This document shows positions 17,068-24,294 of a DNA stretch of 64,000 nucleotides, in pieces. This DNA is from Phycisphaerae bacterium (GTDB lineage Bacteria; Planctomycetota; Phycisphaerae; Phycisphaerales; UBA1924), in assembly GCA_030429705.1 (NCBI GenBank), contig JAUIES010000001.1, positions 1,488,001 to 1,552,000 on the forward strand, written 5' to 3'. The notes under the pieces are model-generated. The model saw nothing but the letters and a program-made list of their open reading frames with translations. It did no database searches and was not told where the DNA came from. The translations under genes were made by a program, and so were the position numbers. How positions within the stretch are numbered: the stretch's first letter is position 1; each line of letters begins with the position of its first letter.

Positions 17068-18130
17068 TGAAGCGCACCTCGATCGACTGTTCGCCTCTGA
17101 CTTCTGTCCGCACCAGGATGCGGCCGATGATCCGACGCTGGTCGGCGTTCGCTTTGCCGTGGGCGACAATACGCCAGACAGTCGGGTTTTTCGGGTCTTC
17201 CGGTGCAAACTCGAAGCGCATGTGATTCTGGTTGTTGTCGACGACAACATCCTTGATTTTGAACGGTTCACCCGAGCGGCTTTGGACGCGGAACTCACGG
17301 CTGAACTCGGTGTCGGCCTGCACGCGCCCGAGTGAAAGACGCGGGGGAACGACCGCAAGATCACCAAGTACCTGACTCAATGCCTGTGTGCGCTGAATCG
17401 GGCGACGGGGGTCGGTGGTGCGGATCGAAAGTTCGCCGCGATGTTGACCGACGGTCGCGAACTCTTTAAGCCTGACGATGATCCGCGTGGCGCGCAGTTG
17501 TTCTTTCTCCGGGCCAACCTCGCGGACCTTGGTTTCTTTCACTTCAATCTCGTACACATCAGTGAGGTTGCTTGTCGCGATGGTTGCTTCAAAGTCTGGT
17601 GTGCGGCCCGCGACGAAGATTTCTTTTTCCCGTTTCTCGCTTTTGTCGACCTGACCAAACTGCAACACACTTGGTTCCACGATGACGAGTTGCTTGACGA
17701 ATGACTTGACGACCAACCGCGCTGATGGCTTGCTGGCATCGTTCGAGTTGATCGTGACCGACCGTGCGTCCGAGCCACGCTTGCCGTGCGGGTTGAACAC
17801 GACGGTGATAAACCCGCGTTCGTCCGGCTGGTATACACGCTTGCTGATATCGGGCACCGTGCATCCGCACGACGACTTGATCTCGCCGATGATGAGCGGG
17901 TCAGGACCTGTATTGGTAAACCAGAACTCGAAGGACTGCTCGGCGTCGTCGAAGATCTCCCCGAAGTTGTGCTCAACCTTGTCAAAGGTCAGCCGTGCGG
18001 CACTCAACGAAACGGGGTCATCGGGCGACGGGGGAGGCGGAAGCAATGGCGGAAGGGCAAGTGTCGTAGCTGCGACGCTCGTCATGGCGAACACGGCAGC
18101 GAGGCGTGCGGCGAACTTGGTGATAGACAT
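17045..18130 (-). CDS. DUF1573-domain exported protein
   Basis: A 361-residue protein with a signal peptide (LAAVFAMTSVAATTLA) and a proline-rich linker. It then has an immunoglobulin-like DUF1573 domain with the hallmark FxxGEIFDDAEQSFEFWFTN...LIIGEIKSSCGCTVP, Cys88 and Cys90. Two or three further beta-sandwich repeats follow to the C-terminus (VVPPRLSLGRVQADTEFSREF). DUF1573 proteins are periplasmic and of unknown function. It is the first gene of an operon with the membrane rhodanese and the MauE-like protein. GAGAGGG gives the Shine-Dalgarno site, and a palindrome lies in the leader at 18153-18175. Confidence 0.85.
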   Translation of the reverse strand: MSITKFAARLAAVFAMTSVAATTLALPPLLPPPPSPDDPVSLSAARLTFDKVEHNFGEIFDDAEQSFEFWFTNTGPDPLIIGEIKSSCGCTVPDISKRVYQPDERGFITVVFNPHGKRGSDARSVTINSNDASKPSARLVVKSFVKQLVIVEPSVLQFGQVDKSEKREKEIFVAGRTPDFEATIATSNLTDVYEIEVKETKVREVGPEKEQLRATRIIVRLKEFATVGQHRGELSIRTTDPRRPIQRTQALSQVLGDLAVVPPRLSLGRVQADTEFSREFRVQSRSGEPFKIKDVVVDNNQNHMRFEFAPEDPKNPTVWRIVAHGKANADQRRIIGRILVRTEVRGEQSIEVRFNGFVNPG

Positions 18131-18152
18131 CGTTTCCCTCTCATTGGACCTG

Positions 18153-18175
18153 CCAGTTTGGGTGTAGCAAACTGG
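18153..18175. promoter_or_regulatory. Palindrome in the leader of the DUF1573 operon
   Basis: CCAGTTTG and CAAACTGG form a perfect 8-bp inverted repeat with a 7-base spacer, 22 bases upstream of the DUF1573 ATG. A TATACT hexamer (minus strand, 18207-18202) lies further upstream and could be the -10 box. The palindrome could be an operator or a leader hairpin. Confidence 0.5.
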
Positions 18176-18308
18176 ATTTTCTCAGAAACGCTCGATTCAG
18201 TAGTATAGAGGCTCCCCGGGCGATCGCCCAAGCATGAATCTGTACGCATGAGTGTCGTGTCATGAGGCATCCAACTCGAGGACTGTTGCGCTTCTGTTAC
18301 GGGATCCA

Positions 18309-19706
18309 TCAGAGTGGCTTGTCCAGCCCTCCTGACCGGACCCGAAGTGTGTGTCCGAGAACGAAAAATCCGACCGCACCGACGATCAGGATCACTGTGG
18401 AGACGAGAAACACCATCGGCCCGGAGCCAGGGCGGGCATGCTCAAAGACGCTGTAGAGCAGGATCCCGAGTAGCGGCGCAATCAGACCCCGTAAACCCGT
18501 GAGGGTGACATGCACACCCATGTATTGACTGGATCGGTCCGTGGGTGCGAAATCGAGATGCCCGAGTGTCCACGCGAGCGCTCCACCGCCAAACGCCATG
18601 CTTTTGATGACCGCTGCTGCATATAGGAGCGCCACCATGTCCTGTGTCGCAGCAATGTAGTAGACGATTGCAGCCGCGACGAAGAACCACGAATGAATGG
18701 AACGGAACCAGATGATGTGCACGCGGTCGAGCAGCCTGGCCCATAGCGGGATGAACAACGGCATGATCGATAGCGGGATCGTGTGCGCAATAATCACACC
18801 CATGTATCCCGTGTCAAAGCGGTCTTCGAGGATGACGATCACGATCGGTCCAAGCATCAGATTGCCGGTGCCGATGAGCATCTGACACAGCATGAACGCA
18901 CCAAATCGGCGGTCGTTCGCCAGCACACGCCACAGTGCAACGGGGTTCAGGGAGGGGGCGCCTTCGTCTTCGGTAAACTGCCGCTCGGCCGCAGCCAATG
19001 TCCGCCGTTGACGCAGGCGCATCTTCGAAAGCCGCCAGACACCGATCAGACCGACCGCTGCATACATCGGCAAGATCAGTCGGAACGCCTCTTCGTTCTT
19101 GTCCATTGCCTGTCCGAGCAGGAGCCCGGCCAGCGCGACGAGTTCGACCTGAATCGTCGTGATTTTGCCCGCAACCCGAGCCCGTATGGTCGTCGGGTAG
19201 TTGGCGGTCCAGATGGTCGATCGAAGCGTCACAATGCCTGCGTAGCAAATCCGCGCTGCTATCACCAGCACCATGAACGCATGCAACCCGTTCTCGCTGA
19301 ATGGCACGCTCGCCATCGCGATGACGAGCGTCGCGACGACCAGTTGCAAGCCGACAACAAATCGTACTTTGTCGAGCGCGTGACTCAGCCTGACCCAGAT
19401 AAAGCTGACGATGTTTGCCAGCGCCGGAGCCGCAGCAAGTGTTGCCACGGCAAAATTGAGGCGTGTCTCGGGCACTGCATCTTTAAACGCAACCTTGACG
19501 ATCATGCCGATGACGCTGCCTTCGACCACCGCGAGCATCCACGGCAAAAAGAAAATCGCGGACAGTTCACGGGCGTAGTTATGCCGGGCCATCAGCGGCA
19601 TCGAACGCGGAAAGAACGACCACCACGCCGACGAGATGGGGTTGCGCGGCGGCAAAGGCGATCGGTTTGACGCGGGTAGTATTGGATCGGGTTCCGACGG
19701 GGGCAC
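18309..19706 (-). CDS. MFS-type transporter
   Basis: About 465 residues with roughly eleven or twelve hydrophobic helices in the 6+6 arrangement of the major facilitator superfamily. A basic central loop (KMRLRQRRTLAAAERQFTEDEG) separates the halves. No substrate-specific signature was recognised. The frame begins at TTG 19739, but GTG 19706 has AGGGGG ten bases upstream and is the better start; the next candidate is the ATG of MPLMARH, 39 codons further in. It is divergent from the methyltransferase gene, which starts 57 bases away. Substrate unknown. Confidence 0.75.
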   Translation of the reverse strand: MPPSEPDPILPASNRSPLPPRNPISSAWWSFFPRSMPLMARHNYARELSAIFFLPWMLAVVEGSVIGMIVKVAFKDAVPETRLNFAVATLAAAPALANIVSFIWVRLSHALDKVRFVVGLQLVVATLVIAMASVPFSENGLHAFMVLVIAARICYAGIVTLRSTIWTANYPTTIRARVAGKITTIQVELVALAGLLLGQAMDKNEEAFRLILPMYAAVGLIGVWRLSKMRLRQRRTLAAAERQFTEDEGAPSLNPVALWRVLANDRRFGAFMLCQMLIGTGNLMLGPIVIVILEDRFDTGYMGVIIAHTIPLSIMPLFIPLWARLLDRVHIIWFRSIHSWFFVAAAIVYYIAATQDMVALLYAAAVIKSMAFGGGALAWTLGHLDFAPTDRSSQYMGVHVTLTGLRGLIAPLLGILLYSVFEHARPGSGPMVFLVSTVILIVGAVGFFVLGHTLRVRSGGLDKPL

Positions 19707-19751
19707 TTCGTATATTCCCCCTTTCAACGCGTAAGGCAATGAGCGTCGCCA

Positions 19752-19757
19752 TACGCT
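19752..19757 (+). promoter_or_regulatory. -10 element of the methyltransferase gene (leaderless type)
   Basis: TACGCT lies 6 bases before ATG 19764 and there is no Shine-Dalgarno sequence. Confidence 0.55.
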
Positions 19758-19763
19758 TGGTCC

Positions 19764-20579
19764 ATGAAAGAGTATGTCCTCGGAACAGATGAAGCAGAAT
19801 ATCGCAGGCTCGGATTACAACATCGCCTCTGGGCGTGGCCTGCGCAGAAAGTCTGGGAGATCGCACGCATCGCCCCGGGCGATCGTGTCCTCGATATCGG
19901 CTGCGGCCCGGGTTGGGCGGCGATGGATCTCGCCGGGCTCGTCGGACCGACCGGTGCTGTCGTCGGTGTCGATGCCTCAGAGTCGTATGTCAGCGCGTTT
20001 GAGGCGATCGCTGCTGCCAACGGCGTGACCTGGGCATCTGCTGTTGTGGGTGATGTGCAGGAACTCGCTTCAGCCGTCGCTGGCCACGAGCAATTCGATG
20101 TCGCATGGGCGAGGTGGGTGATGTGCTTCCTGCCAAGCCCGACCCGCGTTGTCGAGCAAGCAGCGAGCATGCTCAAGCCGGGCGGACGACTGGTCGTGCA
20201 GGACTACTTCAACTACGAAGCCATGCGGCTCTCGCCGAGGTCTGCAATATTCGACACCATGGTCAAGGCGGTCGGCAACAGTTGGCGCGACAGCGGCGGC
20301 AATCCGGATGTCATGGGTGAGATCCGCCAGGCCGCTCGCAAAGCGGGGTTGAGGGTGACGCATTTCGCGGTCCACCAGCGATTGGCGATCCCCGGCGAAC
20401 AGATGTGGGCATGGCCGACTGTGTTCTGGAAGTCGTTCCTGCCCCGGATCGTCGCCAGCGGACACATGACCGAAGCCGAGCACGAAGACTTCAAAGCCGA
20501 GTGGGCGCGGGCGACTGCCGATCCAGATGCGTTCATGCAGCTTCCACCCGTGTACGAAATGGTGGCTGAAAAGGCCTGA
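19764..20579 (+). CDS. Class I SAM-dependent methyltransferase
   Basis: A 271-residue cytoplasmic enzyme. Motif I is VLDIGCGPGW near residues 40-49, the acidic SAM-ribose residue is in VVGVDASESY, and motif post-II/IV is EQFDVAWARWVMCFLP followed by LKPGGRLVVQDYF. This is the Methyltransf_11/25 fold used for small-molecule or quinone methylation. The C-terminal 100 residues (substrate lid) contain no signature I recognise, so the substrate is unknown. It lies 114 bases before hppD on the same strand, but hppD appears to have its own leader. Confidence 0.85.
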   Translation: MKEYVLGTDEAEYRRLGLQHRLWAWPAQKVWEIARIAPGDRVLDIGCGPGWAAMDLAGLVGPTGAVVGVDASESYVSAFEAIAAANGVTWASAVVGDVQELASAVAGHEQFDVAWARWVMCFLPSPTRVVEQAASMLKPGGRLVVQDYFNYEAMRLSPRSAIFDTMVKAVGNSWRDSGGNPDVMGEIRQAARKAGLRVTHFAVHQRLAIPGEQMWAWPTVFWKSFLPRIVASGHMTEAEHEDFKAEWARATADPDAFMQLPPVYEMVAEKA

Positions 20580-20619
20580 CATCGCGACGATCAGACTGAG
20601 TGCGTCGTTTTCAGTGCGC

Positions 20620-20690
20620 TAAGATGATGCAGGGACCTGGGCTCCCGCGGGATCGGACCCGCATTAGGCCGCCCAAGCGATGGAGATGAC
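20620..20690 (+). promoter_or_regulatory. Possible promoter and structured leader of hppD
   Basis: TAAGAT at 20620-20625 may be the -10 box. The following leader of about 60 bases can form GCGGG/CCCGC (20647-20651 with 20658-20662) and GGGA/TCCC hairpins, and a GGGC in the first hairpin can also pair with a later GCCC. GGAG precedes the ATG by 8 bases. It does not match a riboswitch class I know. Confidence 0.3.
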
Positions 20691-20693
20691 ATC

Positions 20694-21884
20694 ATGACGA
20701 CCGCCCCAACATCCTCGGCTGCGACCGCGGCCGATCCGCTTGCGCTCAACGATGTGGACCATGTTCGGTTCTATGTCGGTAACGCCAAGCAGGCAGCGTT
20801 CTTCTATGCCAACACTTTTGGCTTTTGCATCGATCAGGTCGCTGACCTGACAACAGGTAGCCGCGAGGAAGCCGACTATCTGCTCACGCAAGGCAACATC
20901 CGGCTGCTGCTCACCACACCACTCAATGCCGACCATCCTGCAGCCGAAGAGATCAAACTCTATGGCGACGGGGTCAAAGACATCGCACTGACGGTTGACG
21001 ACGCGATCGTGTCGTATGAAGCCGCCCTTCGCAACGGCGGCGAGTCCGCGGGCGAGCCGCGCGTGCTCAAAGACGAGCATGGCACAGTCACCGTGGCTTC
21101 GATCAAGACCTACGGGCGTGTGGTGCACACCTTTGTGAGCCGAACGGGCAAGTATGACCTCGACTCGGTCAAGAAGGGGGGGCCATTCATGCCGACCTTC
21201 AGAAAGATCGACAGTCCGGTCAACGACTACAACCGGAAGAACCCGTGCGGGCTGATGTTCGTCGACCATTGCGTGGGCAATGTCGAAGAGGGCAAGATGA
21301 ACTACTGGGTGCAGTGGTACGAAGATGTCATGGGCTTCAAGATGTTCAAGCACTTTGACGATGCCGACATCTCGACCGAGTACTCAGCCCTGATGAGCAA
21401 GGTGATGGCCAGCGGCAACCACCTGATCAAAATGCCCATCAATGAACCCGCAGAAGGCAAGAAGAAGAGCCAGATTCAGGAATACCTCGAATGGCACAAC
21501 ATGACGCCCGGTTGCCAGCACTTGGCGCTGCGCACCGATGACGAACTGGCAAGCGTGGCGGCCCTGCGGGCGCGCGGCGTCGACTTCCTCAGCCTGCCCG
21601 ATTCCTACTACGAACTCGTCTGGGGGCGGGTGAACAAGATTCTGACCGACAATGGCCACGAGGCTGTGAAGGAAGACCACAAGAAGATCCGCGATCTCGG
21701 CATTCTGGTCGATGCCGACGACGAGGGGTATTTGCTGCAGCTCTTTACCAAGCCGCTGCAGGACAGGCCGACGCTGTTCTTCGAAATCATCAGCCGCCAC
21801 GGCAGCCAAAGTTTCGGGAAGGGGAACTTCAAGGCGCTGTTTGAGGCGCTGGAACTTGAACAGGAGCGGCGGGGGAATCTGTAA
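20694..21884 (+). CDS. hppD: 4-hydroxyphenylpyruvate dioxygenase
   Basis: Converts 4-hydroxyphenylpyruvate to homogentisate, the second step of tyrosine catabolism and an entry to tocopherol/plastoquinone-type compounds. The 396 residues fit the family. The vicinal-oxygen-chelate fold is seen as two halves, and the Fe(II) ligands are His192 (FVDHCVG), His276 (CQHLAL) and Glu364 (FFEIISR). The C-terminal gate SQSFGKGNFKALFEALE is complete. No homogentisate dioxygenase or fumarylacetoacetase gene is nearby, so the rest of the pathway must lie elsewhere. The assignment is secure. Confidence 0.96.
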   Translation: MTTAPTSSAATAADPLALNDVDHVRFYVGNAKQAAFFYANTFGFCIDQVADLTTGSREEADYLLTQGNIRLLLTTPLNADHPAAEEIKLYGDGVKDIALTVDDAIVSYEAALRNGGESAGEPRVLKDEHGTVTVASIKTYGRVVHTFVSRTGKYDLDSVKKGGPFMPTFRKIDSPVNDYNRKNPCGLMFVDHCVGNVEEGKMNYWVQWYEDVMGFKMFKHFDDADISTEYSALMSKVMASGNHLIKMPINEPAEGKKKSQIQEYLEWHNMTPGCQHLALRTDDELASVAALRARGVDFLSLPDSYYELVWGRVNKILTDNGHEAVKEDHKKIRDLGILVDADDEGYLLQLFTKPLQDRPTLFFEIISRHGSQSFGKGNFKALFEALELEQERRGNL

Positions 21885-21887
21885 ATT
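21882..21887 (+). promoter_or_regulatory. Candidate -10 element of the HEPN-motif gene
   Basis: TAAATT overlaps the hppD stop codon and lies 5 bases before ATG 21893, the same geometry as other leaderless starts here. It is weaker because the stop codon supplies the TAA. Confidence 0.35.
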
Positions 21888-21892
21888 TTTCG

Positions 21893-22846
21893 ATGCCAAA
21901 AAGCATAGCATATTTGAAGCTGAAGATATCATTGGAGAACGAGTATCGATGCTATTGGCACGCTGCGTCGGCCCTCGAATACTCCGAACGATGGTGGTCA
22001 AGTATCTCAGAAAAGGACATGCCAGATTTTGTCTCTGACTATCCTGGAGATCGGAGGCCGCCGTTTCGGCATGTAAATCTCTCGCCTGCAGACTATCTGA
22101 AACGCGACAAGGAAGTGTTGAATCATCTGCTCAGAAACACTATTCTGCGAATGGTAGTGCTATTCGAAGCGTTTCTCGGCGATGTGGTATTTCAGTCGGT
22201 GTATTTACAGCCTGGACTTCTTTCAGAATCACAGATCTCATTTTTCGCGAAGGAACTCGATCCAGCTAGCGTGCGCGGCAATTTTCGGCTTTGGTTCGCA
22301 CTGAGAGTGGCCTCGAAGATAATGCGAAACACAACACAAGATAAATTGCTCAAACGAGTCGGGAGTCTAGTCAAATGGACGGCAAGTGATGTGGATGCCC
22401 CACGAGTTCAAAAGTGGCGGCGTTGGGTGCAGGTCCGCAACTGCCTGGCACATTCTGCGGGCGAGATCTCGGCGGAGTTGGTCAGCGAGTGGCCGGATCG
22501 ATTTTCAACCATCGGAAAACCAATCATGCTCGATTCAAGTGATGCAAATGAGTTGTTGATTGCAGTGCTGAAACTAGCAAAGTCGCTTGACCAACGCTTT
22601 TGCGAACGGGTGATCTTGGACTCGGACGCTCGGCTTTTGGTGAGAGAGATCTATATTCAATCCGGTCTCGAGGATTCATCCCGACTTTCAAAGGCCGTGT
22701 CTGCGGCGTTTGGAATGAAGGCAGATCGAAGCTGCGTCCAGTCAGCAATTTCGGCTCAGAAGCGAAAAGAGTTCAAAGATATTGACCGCGTTGTACCTGA
22801 TGTGGTCTACGAATATGTGATGAATAAATTTGTGTCTAAGATATGA
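21893..22846 (+). CDS. HEPN-motif protein, probably horizontally acquired
   Basis: A 317-residue, mostly helical soluble protein that I cannot assign to a named family. It contains WVQVRNCLAHSAGEIS, an R-x4-H motif (Arg182...His187) with a preceding helix, as in HEPN ribonuclease domains of toxin and abortive-infection systems. Helical stretches rich in Leu and Phe (LRMVVLFEAFLGDVVF) precede it, as in MAE_28990-type HEPN proteins. The gene is visibly AT-richer and uses more A/T-ending codons than its neighbours. It starts 8 bases after hppD. No nucleotidyltransferase or antitoxin partner is adjacent. The RNase role is inference from one short motif. Confidence 0.55.
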   Translation: MPKSIAYLKLKISLENEYRCYWHAASALEYSERWWSSISEKDMPDFVSDYPGDRRPPFRHVNLSPADYLKRDKEVLNHLLRNTILRMVVLFEAFLGDVVFQSVYLQPGLLSESQISFFAKELDPASVRGNFRLWFALRVASKIMRNTTQDKLLKRVGSLVKWTASDVDAPRVQKWRRWVQVRNCLAHSAGEISAELVSEWPDRFSTIGKPIMLDSSDANELLIAVLKLAKSLDQRFCERVILDSDARLLVREIYIQSGLEDSSRLSKAVSAAFGMKADRSCVQSAISAQKRKEFKDIDRVVPDVVYEYVMNKFVSKI

Positions 22847-22893
22847 CCGCCTGCGTCATGTGGCCCGTGTGGCCCAATTCTGTGTGGCACGCA

Positions 22894-23014
22894 CAGCGAG
22901 TCTTCGAGTCGTGCGTGTTTGACCGTCGGACTGTTGTGAAACCGAGAGGTTCTCAGTGGTTCGCGAGCATCGTGGCTGTTCGCACGGCCGACTCGAAGAC
23001 TCGAAGACTCGCTG
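22894..23014. repeat. Inverted repeat with tandem GACTCGAA units
   Basis: The 17-base sequence CAGCGAGTCTTCGAGTC (22894-22910) recurs exactly inverted at 22998-23014. The right side has an extra tandem copy of ACTCGAAG. Flanks are also partly complementary (GTGCGTG with CGCAC, and GTGTGGCAC with GTGGCACAC). It may be a remnant of a small mobile element next to the AT-richer gene. No transposase is present. Confidence 0.6.
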
Positions 23015-23073
23015 GCCGTGGCACACGCCTGGAAACTTTCTCGGGTCACCCGCCGAATCGGGACCGGACTTGG

Positions 23074-23079
23074 TACGCT
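23074..23079 (+). promoter_or_regulatory. -10 element of the zinc-ribbon gene (leaderless type)
   Basis: TACGCT lies 5 bases before ATG 23085. It supports that ATG as the real start of the now interrupted gene. Confidence 0.5.
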
Positions 23080-23084
23080 CAAGC

Positions 23085-23414
23085 ATGTCCGCAACCAACC
23101 GAATTGCGAAGCCGACTCTTTGTTACGCCTGTGGATATGACCTTTGTGGTCTGACCGTGGCGGACTGATGCCCGGAATGCGGGCTCAAGGCCAGTTTTAC
23201 GCTCGATCAACGGCACACCGACTCATATTTTGATCGTCAAATGACCGAGCAGGATGAGCAAAACGATCGTTGGATAAAGCACATGGATCGCGTTGATGCA
23301 TTGCTGGATCGAGACTTTGCTCAGCGTGATCGACTTGATGTGACGATTGACAGTTGGCGAGTGCTTGGCGAGCGCATGGCTAGGTTTTTGGATCGGCTCG
23401 AAGAGCTGGGCTGA
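23085..23414 (+). pseudogene. Zinc-ribbon protein gene interrupted by an in-frame TGA
   Basis: From ATG 23085 the frame reads MSATNRIAKPTLCYACGYDL, continues to residue 27 (CGLTVAD), then meets TGA (23166-23168). It runs on as CPECGLKASFTLDQRHTDSY to a normal stop at 23412-23414. CxxCGYDLxGL...CPECG is a common planctomycete zinc ribbon, so the stop falls between its two zinc knuckles, where the family has an ordinary residue (often Arg). CGA to TGA is one transition. The second half is charged and helical (WIKHMDRVDALLDRDF...ERMARFLDRLEELG), without membrane segments. It is either a recent pseudogene, a sequencing error or a recoded gene. A restart at the ATG of MTEQDEQ would lose both knuckles. 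Confidence 0.65.
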
Positions 23415-23604
23415 CGCGGAATTCAAAGGGTGGCATGCTCGCGTGGACTTCAGTCGGGCGAGAGACCGAGGGCTTGCGCCGCTCGGCTCGTGGGGTGGGG
23501 CGTTTCCGGGCTTTTTGGGCTTGATTAAATTGAGATGGAGGACTTTGGCCGGGTGGTGAATCTGCGGGGGCAGAGTCCGCGAAGTCGCTTCTGGAGACCG
23601 ACTG

Positions 23605-24249
23605 ATGAAACGGATTCGGAGCGCGCGCATGTTGAAGATACTGGGACTCGCAGCCATGGCATTGATCACGACGGGGTTCTTTGGGTGTGTCCACCGATCG
23701 GGCGGAACCTGGATGATGAAGTCGGCGCCGATACCTGAGGGGTGGCCGGAACTGACGCCGATTGGAGAGGTGCGGGTGCAGGACTATCCGGTCTATCGGG
23801 CAGCGACGGTTGAGCAGGCGGATCTTGCGGGCGACGGGATGCGGCCGATGTTCATGGAGTTGTTTAATCACATCAAGCGGAACGAGATTGCGATGACGGC
23901 TCCCGTTGAGATGGAGTACACGCCGCGCGAAGGGCAAGCGCCAGCGATGGCGAGTATGGCGTTTCTGTATCGGTCGCCGACGCTCGGGGCGACGGGTGAG
24001 GATGGCGAGGTGCGGGTGGAGGATCTGCCGGCTGCGTCGTTTGCGAGTGTGGGGATGCGCGGTGCGTACAAGGCTTCGCGGTATGAACGCGGGCTGGCAA
24101 TGTTGGAAGAGTGGGCCGGTTCACAGGACGAGTGGCGGGTCGTGGGGCCGGCGCGGTACCTGGGGTACAACAGCCCGTTTGTGCTGCCATTCTTGCGGTA
24201 TGGCGAGGTGCAGGTGCCGGTGGAGCGGACGAGCGGGTCGAACGATTGA
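23605..24249 (+). CDS. SOUL-family haem-binding-like lipoprotein
   Basis: A 214-residue protein. The N-terminus (MLKILGLAAMALITTGFFGC) is a probable lipoprotein signal with Cys28, although the lipobox GFFGC is imperfect. The mature part follows the SOUL/HBP family: an opening EVRVQDYPVYRAATVE, the motif NEIAMTAPVEMEY (compare the family's I-x-MTxPV) and a closing YLGYNSPFVLPFLRYGEVQVPV. Eukaryotic members bind haem; bacterial members are uncharacterised. GGAG eight bases before the ATG serves as Shine-Dalgarno sequence. A function in haem handling is inference. Confidence 0.82.
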   Translation: MKRIRSARMLKILGLAAMALITTGFFGCVHRSGGTWMMKSAPIPEGWPELTPIGEVRVQDYPVYRAATVEQADLAGDGMRPMFMELFNHIKRNEIAMTAPVEMEYTPREGQAPAMASMAFLYRSPTLGATGEDGEVRVEDLPAASFASVGMRGAYKASRYERGLAMLEEWAGSQDEWRVVGPARYLGYNSPFVLPFLRYGEVQVPVERTSGSND

Positions 24250-24283
24250 GCGTAAACCTGGTTTGAACTGCATACATCTCGAC

Positions 24284-24289
24284 TACGCT
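24284..24289 (+). promoter_or_regulatory. -10 element of the HAD hydrolase gene (leaderless type)
   Basis: TACGCT lies 5 bases before ATG 24295. A TTGAAC at 24263-24268 could be the -35 box with a short 15-base spacer. Confidence 0.5.
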
Positions 24290-24294
24290 CTGGC

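Larger units (their letters stand above)
22847..23604. other. Gene-poor interval with inverted repeat and broken zinc-ribbon gene
   Basis: Between the HEPN-motif gene and the SOUL gene no intact gene is convincing. The interval contains GTGGCCC direct repeats (22860-22875), the inverted repeat at 22894-23014, the interrupted zinc-ribbon gene at 23085-23414 and 190 bases of G-rich spacer. In that spacer I see only GGAG before the SOUL start. Confidence 0.6.

Noticed and set aside
16471-17367. A longer rhodanese protein starting at 17367.
   Set aside because: The extra 100 residues are Ser/Arg/Thr-rich and shadow the DUF1573 gene. ATG 17067 begins directly before the membrane anchor.
18783-19670. 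A 295-codon plus-strand frame opposite the MFS gene.
   Set aside because: It reads as Arg/His/Gln-rich low-quality protein, and the minus-strand frame is a coherent multi-helix transporter.
22894-23014. CRISPR array suggested by the ACTCGAAG tandem units.
   Set aside because: Only two or three 9-base units without spacers, and no cas gene.
23085-23414. Selenocysteine at the in-frame TGA of the zinc-ribbon gene.
   Set aside because: The residue lies between two zinc knuckles where relatives have an ordinary amino acid. I see no convincing SECIS-like hairpin right after the TGA and no selenium gene nearby.
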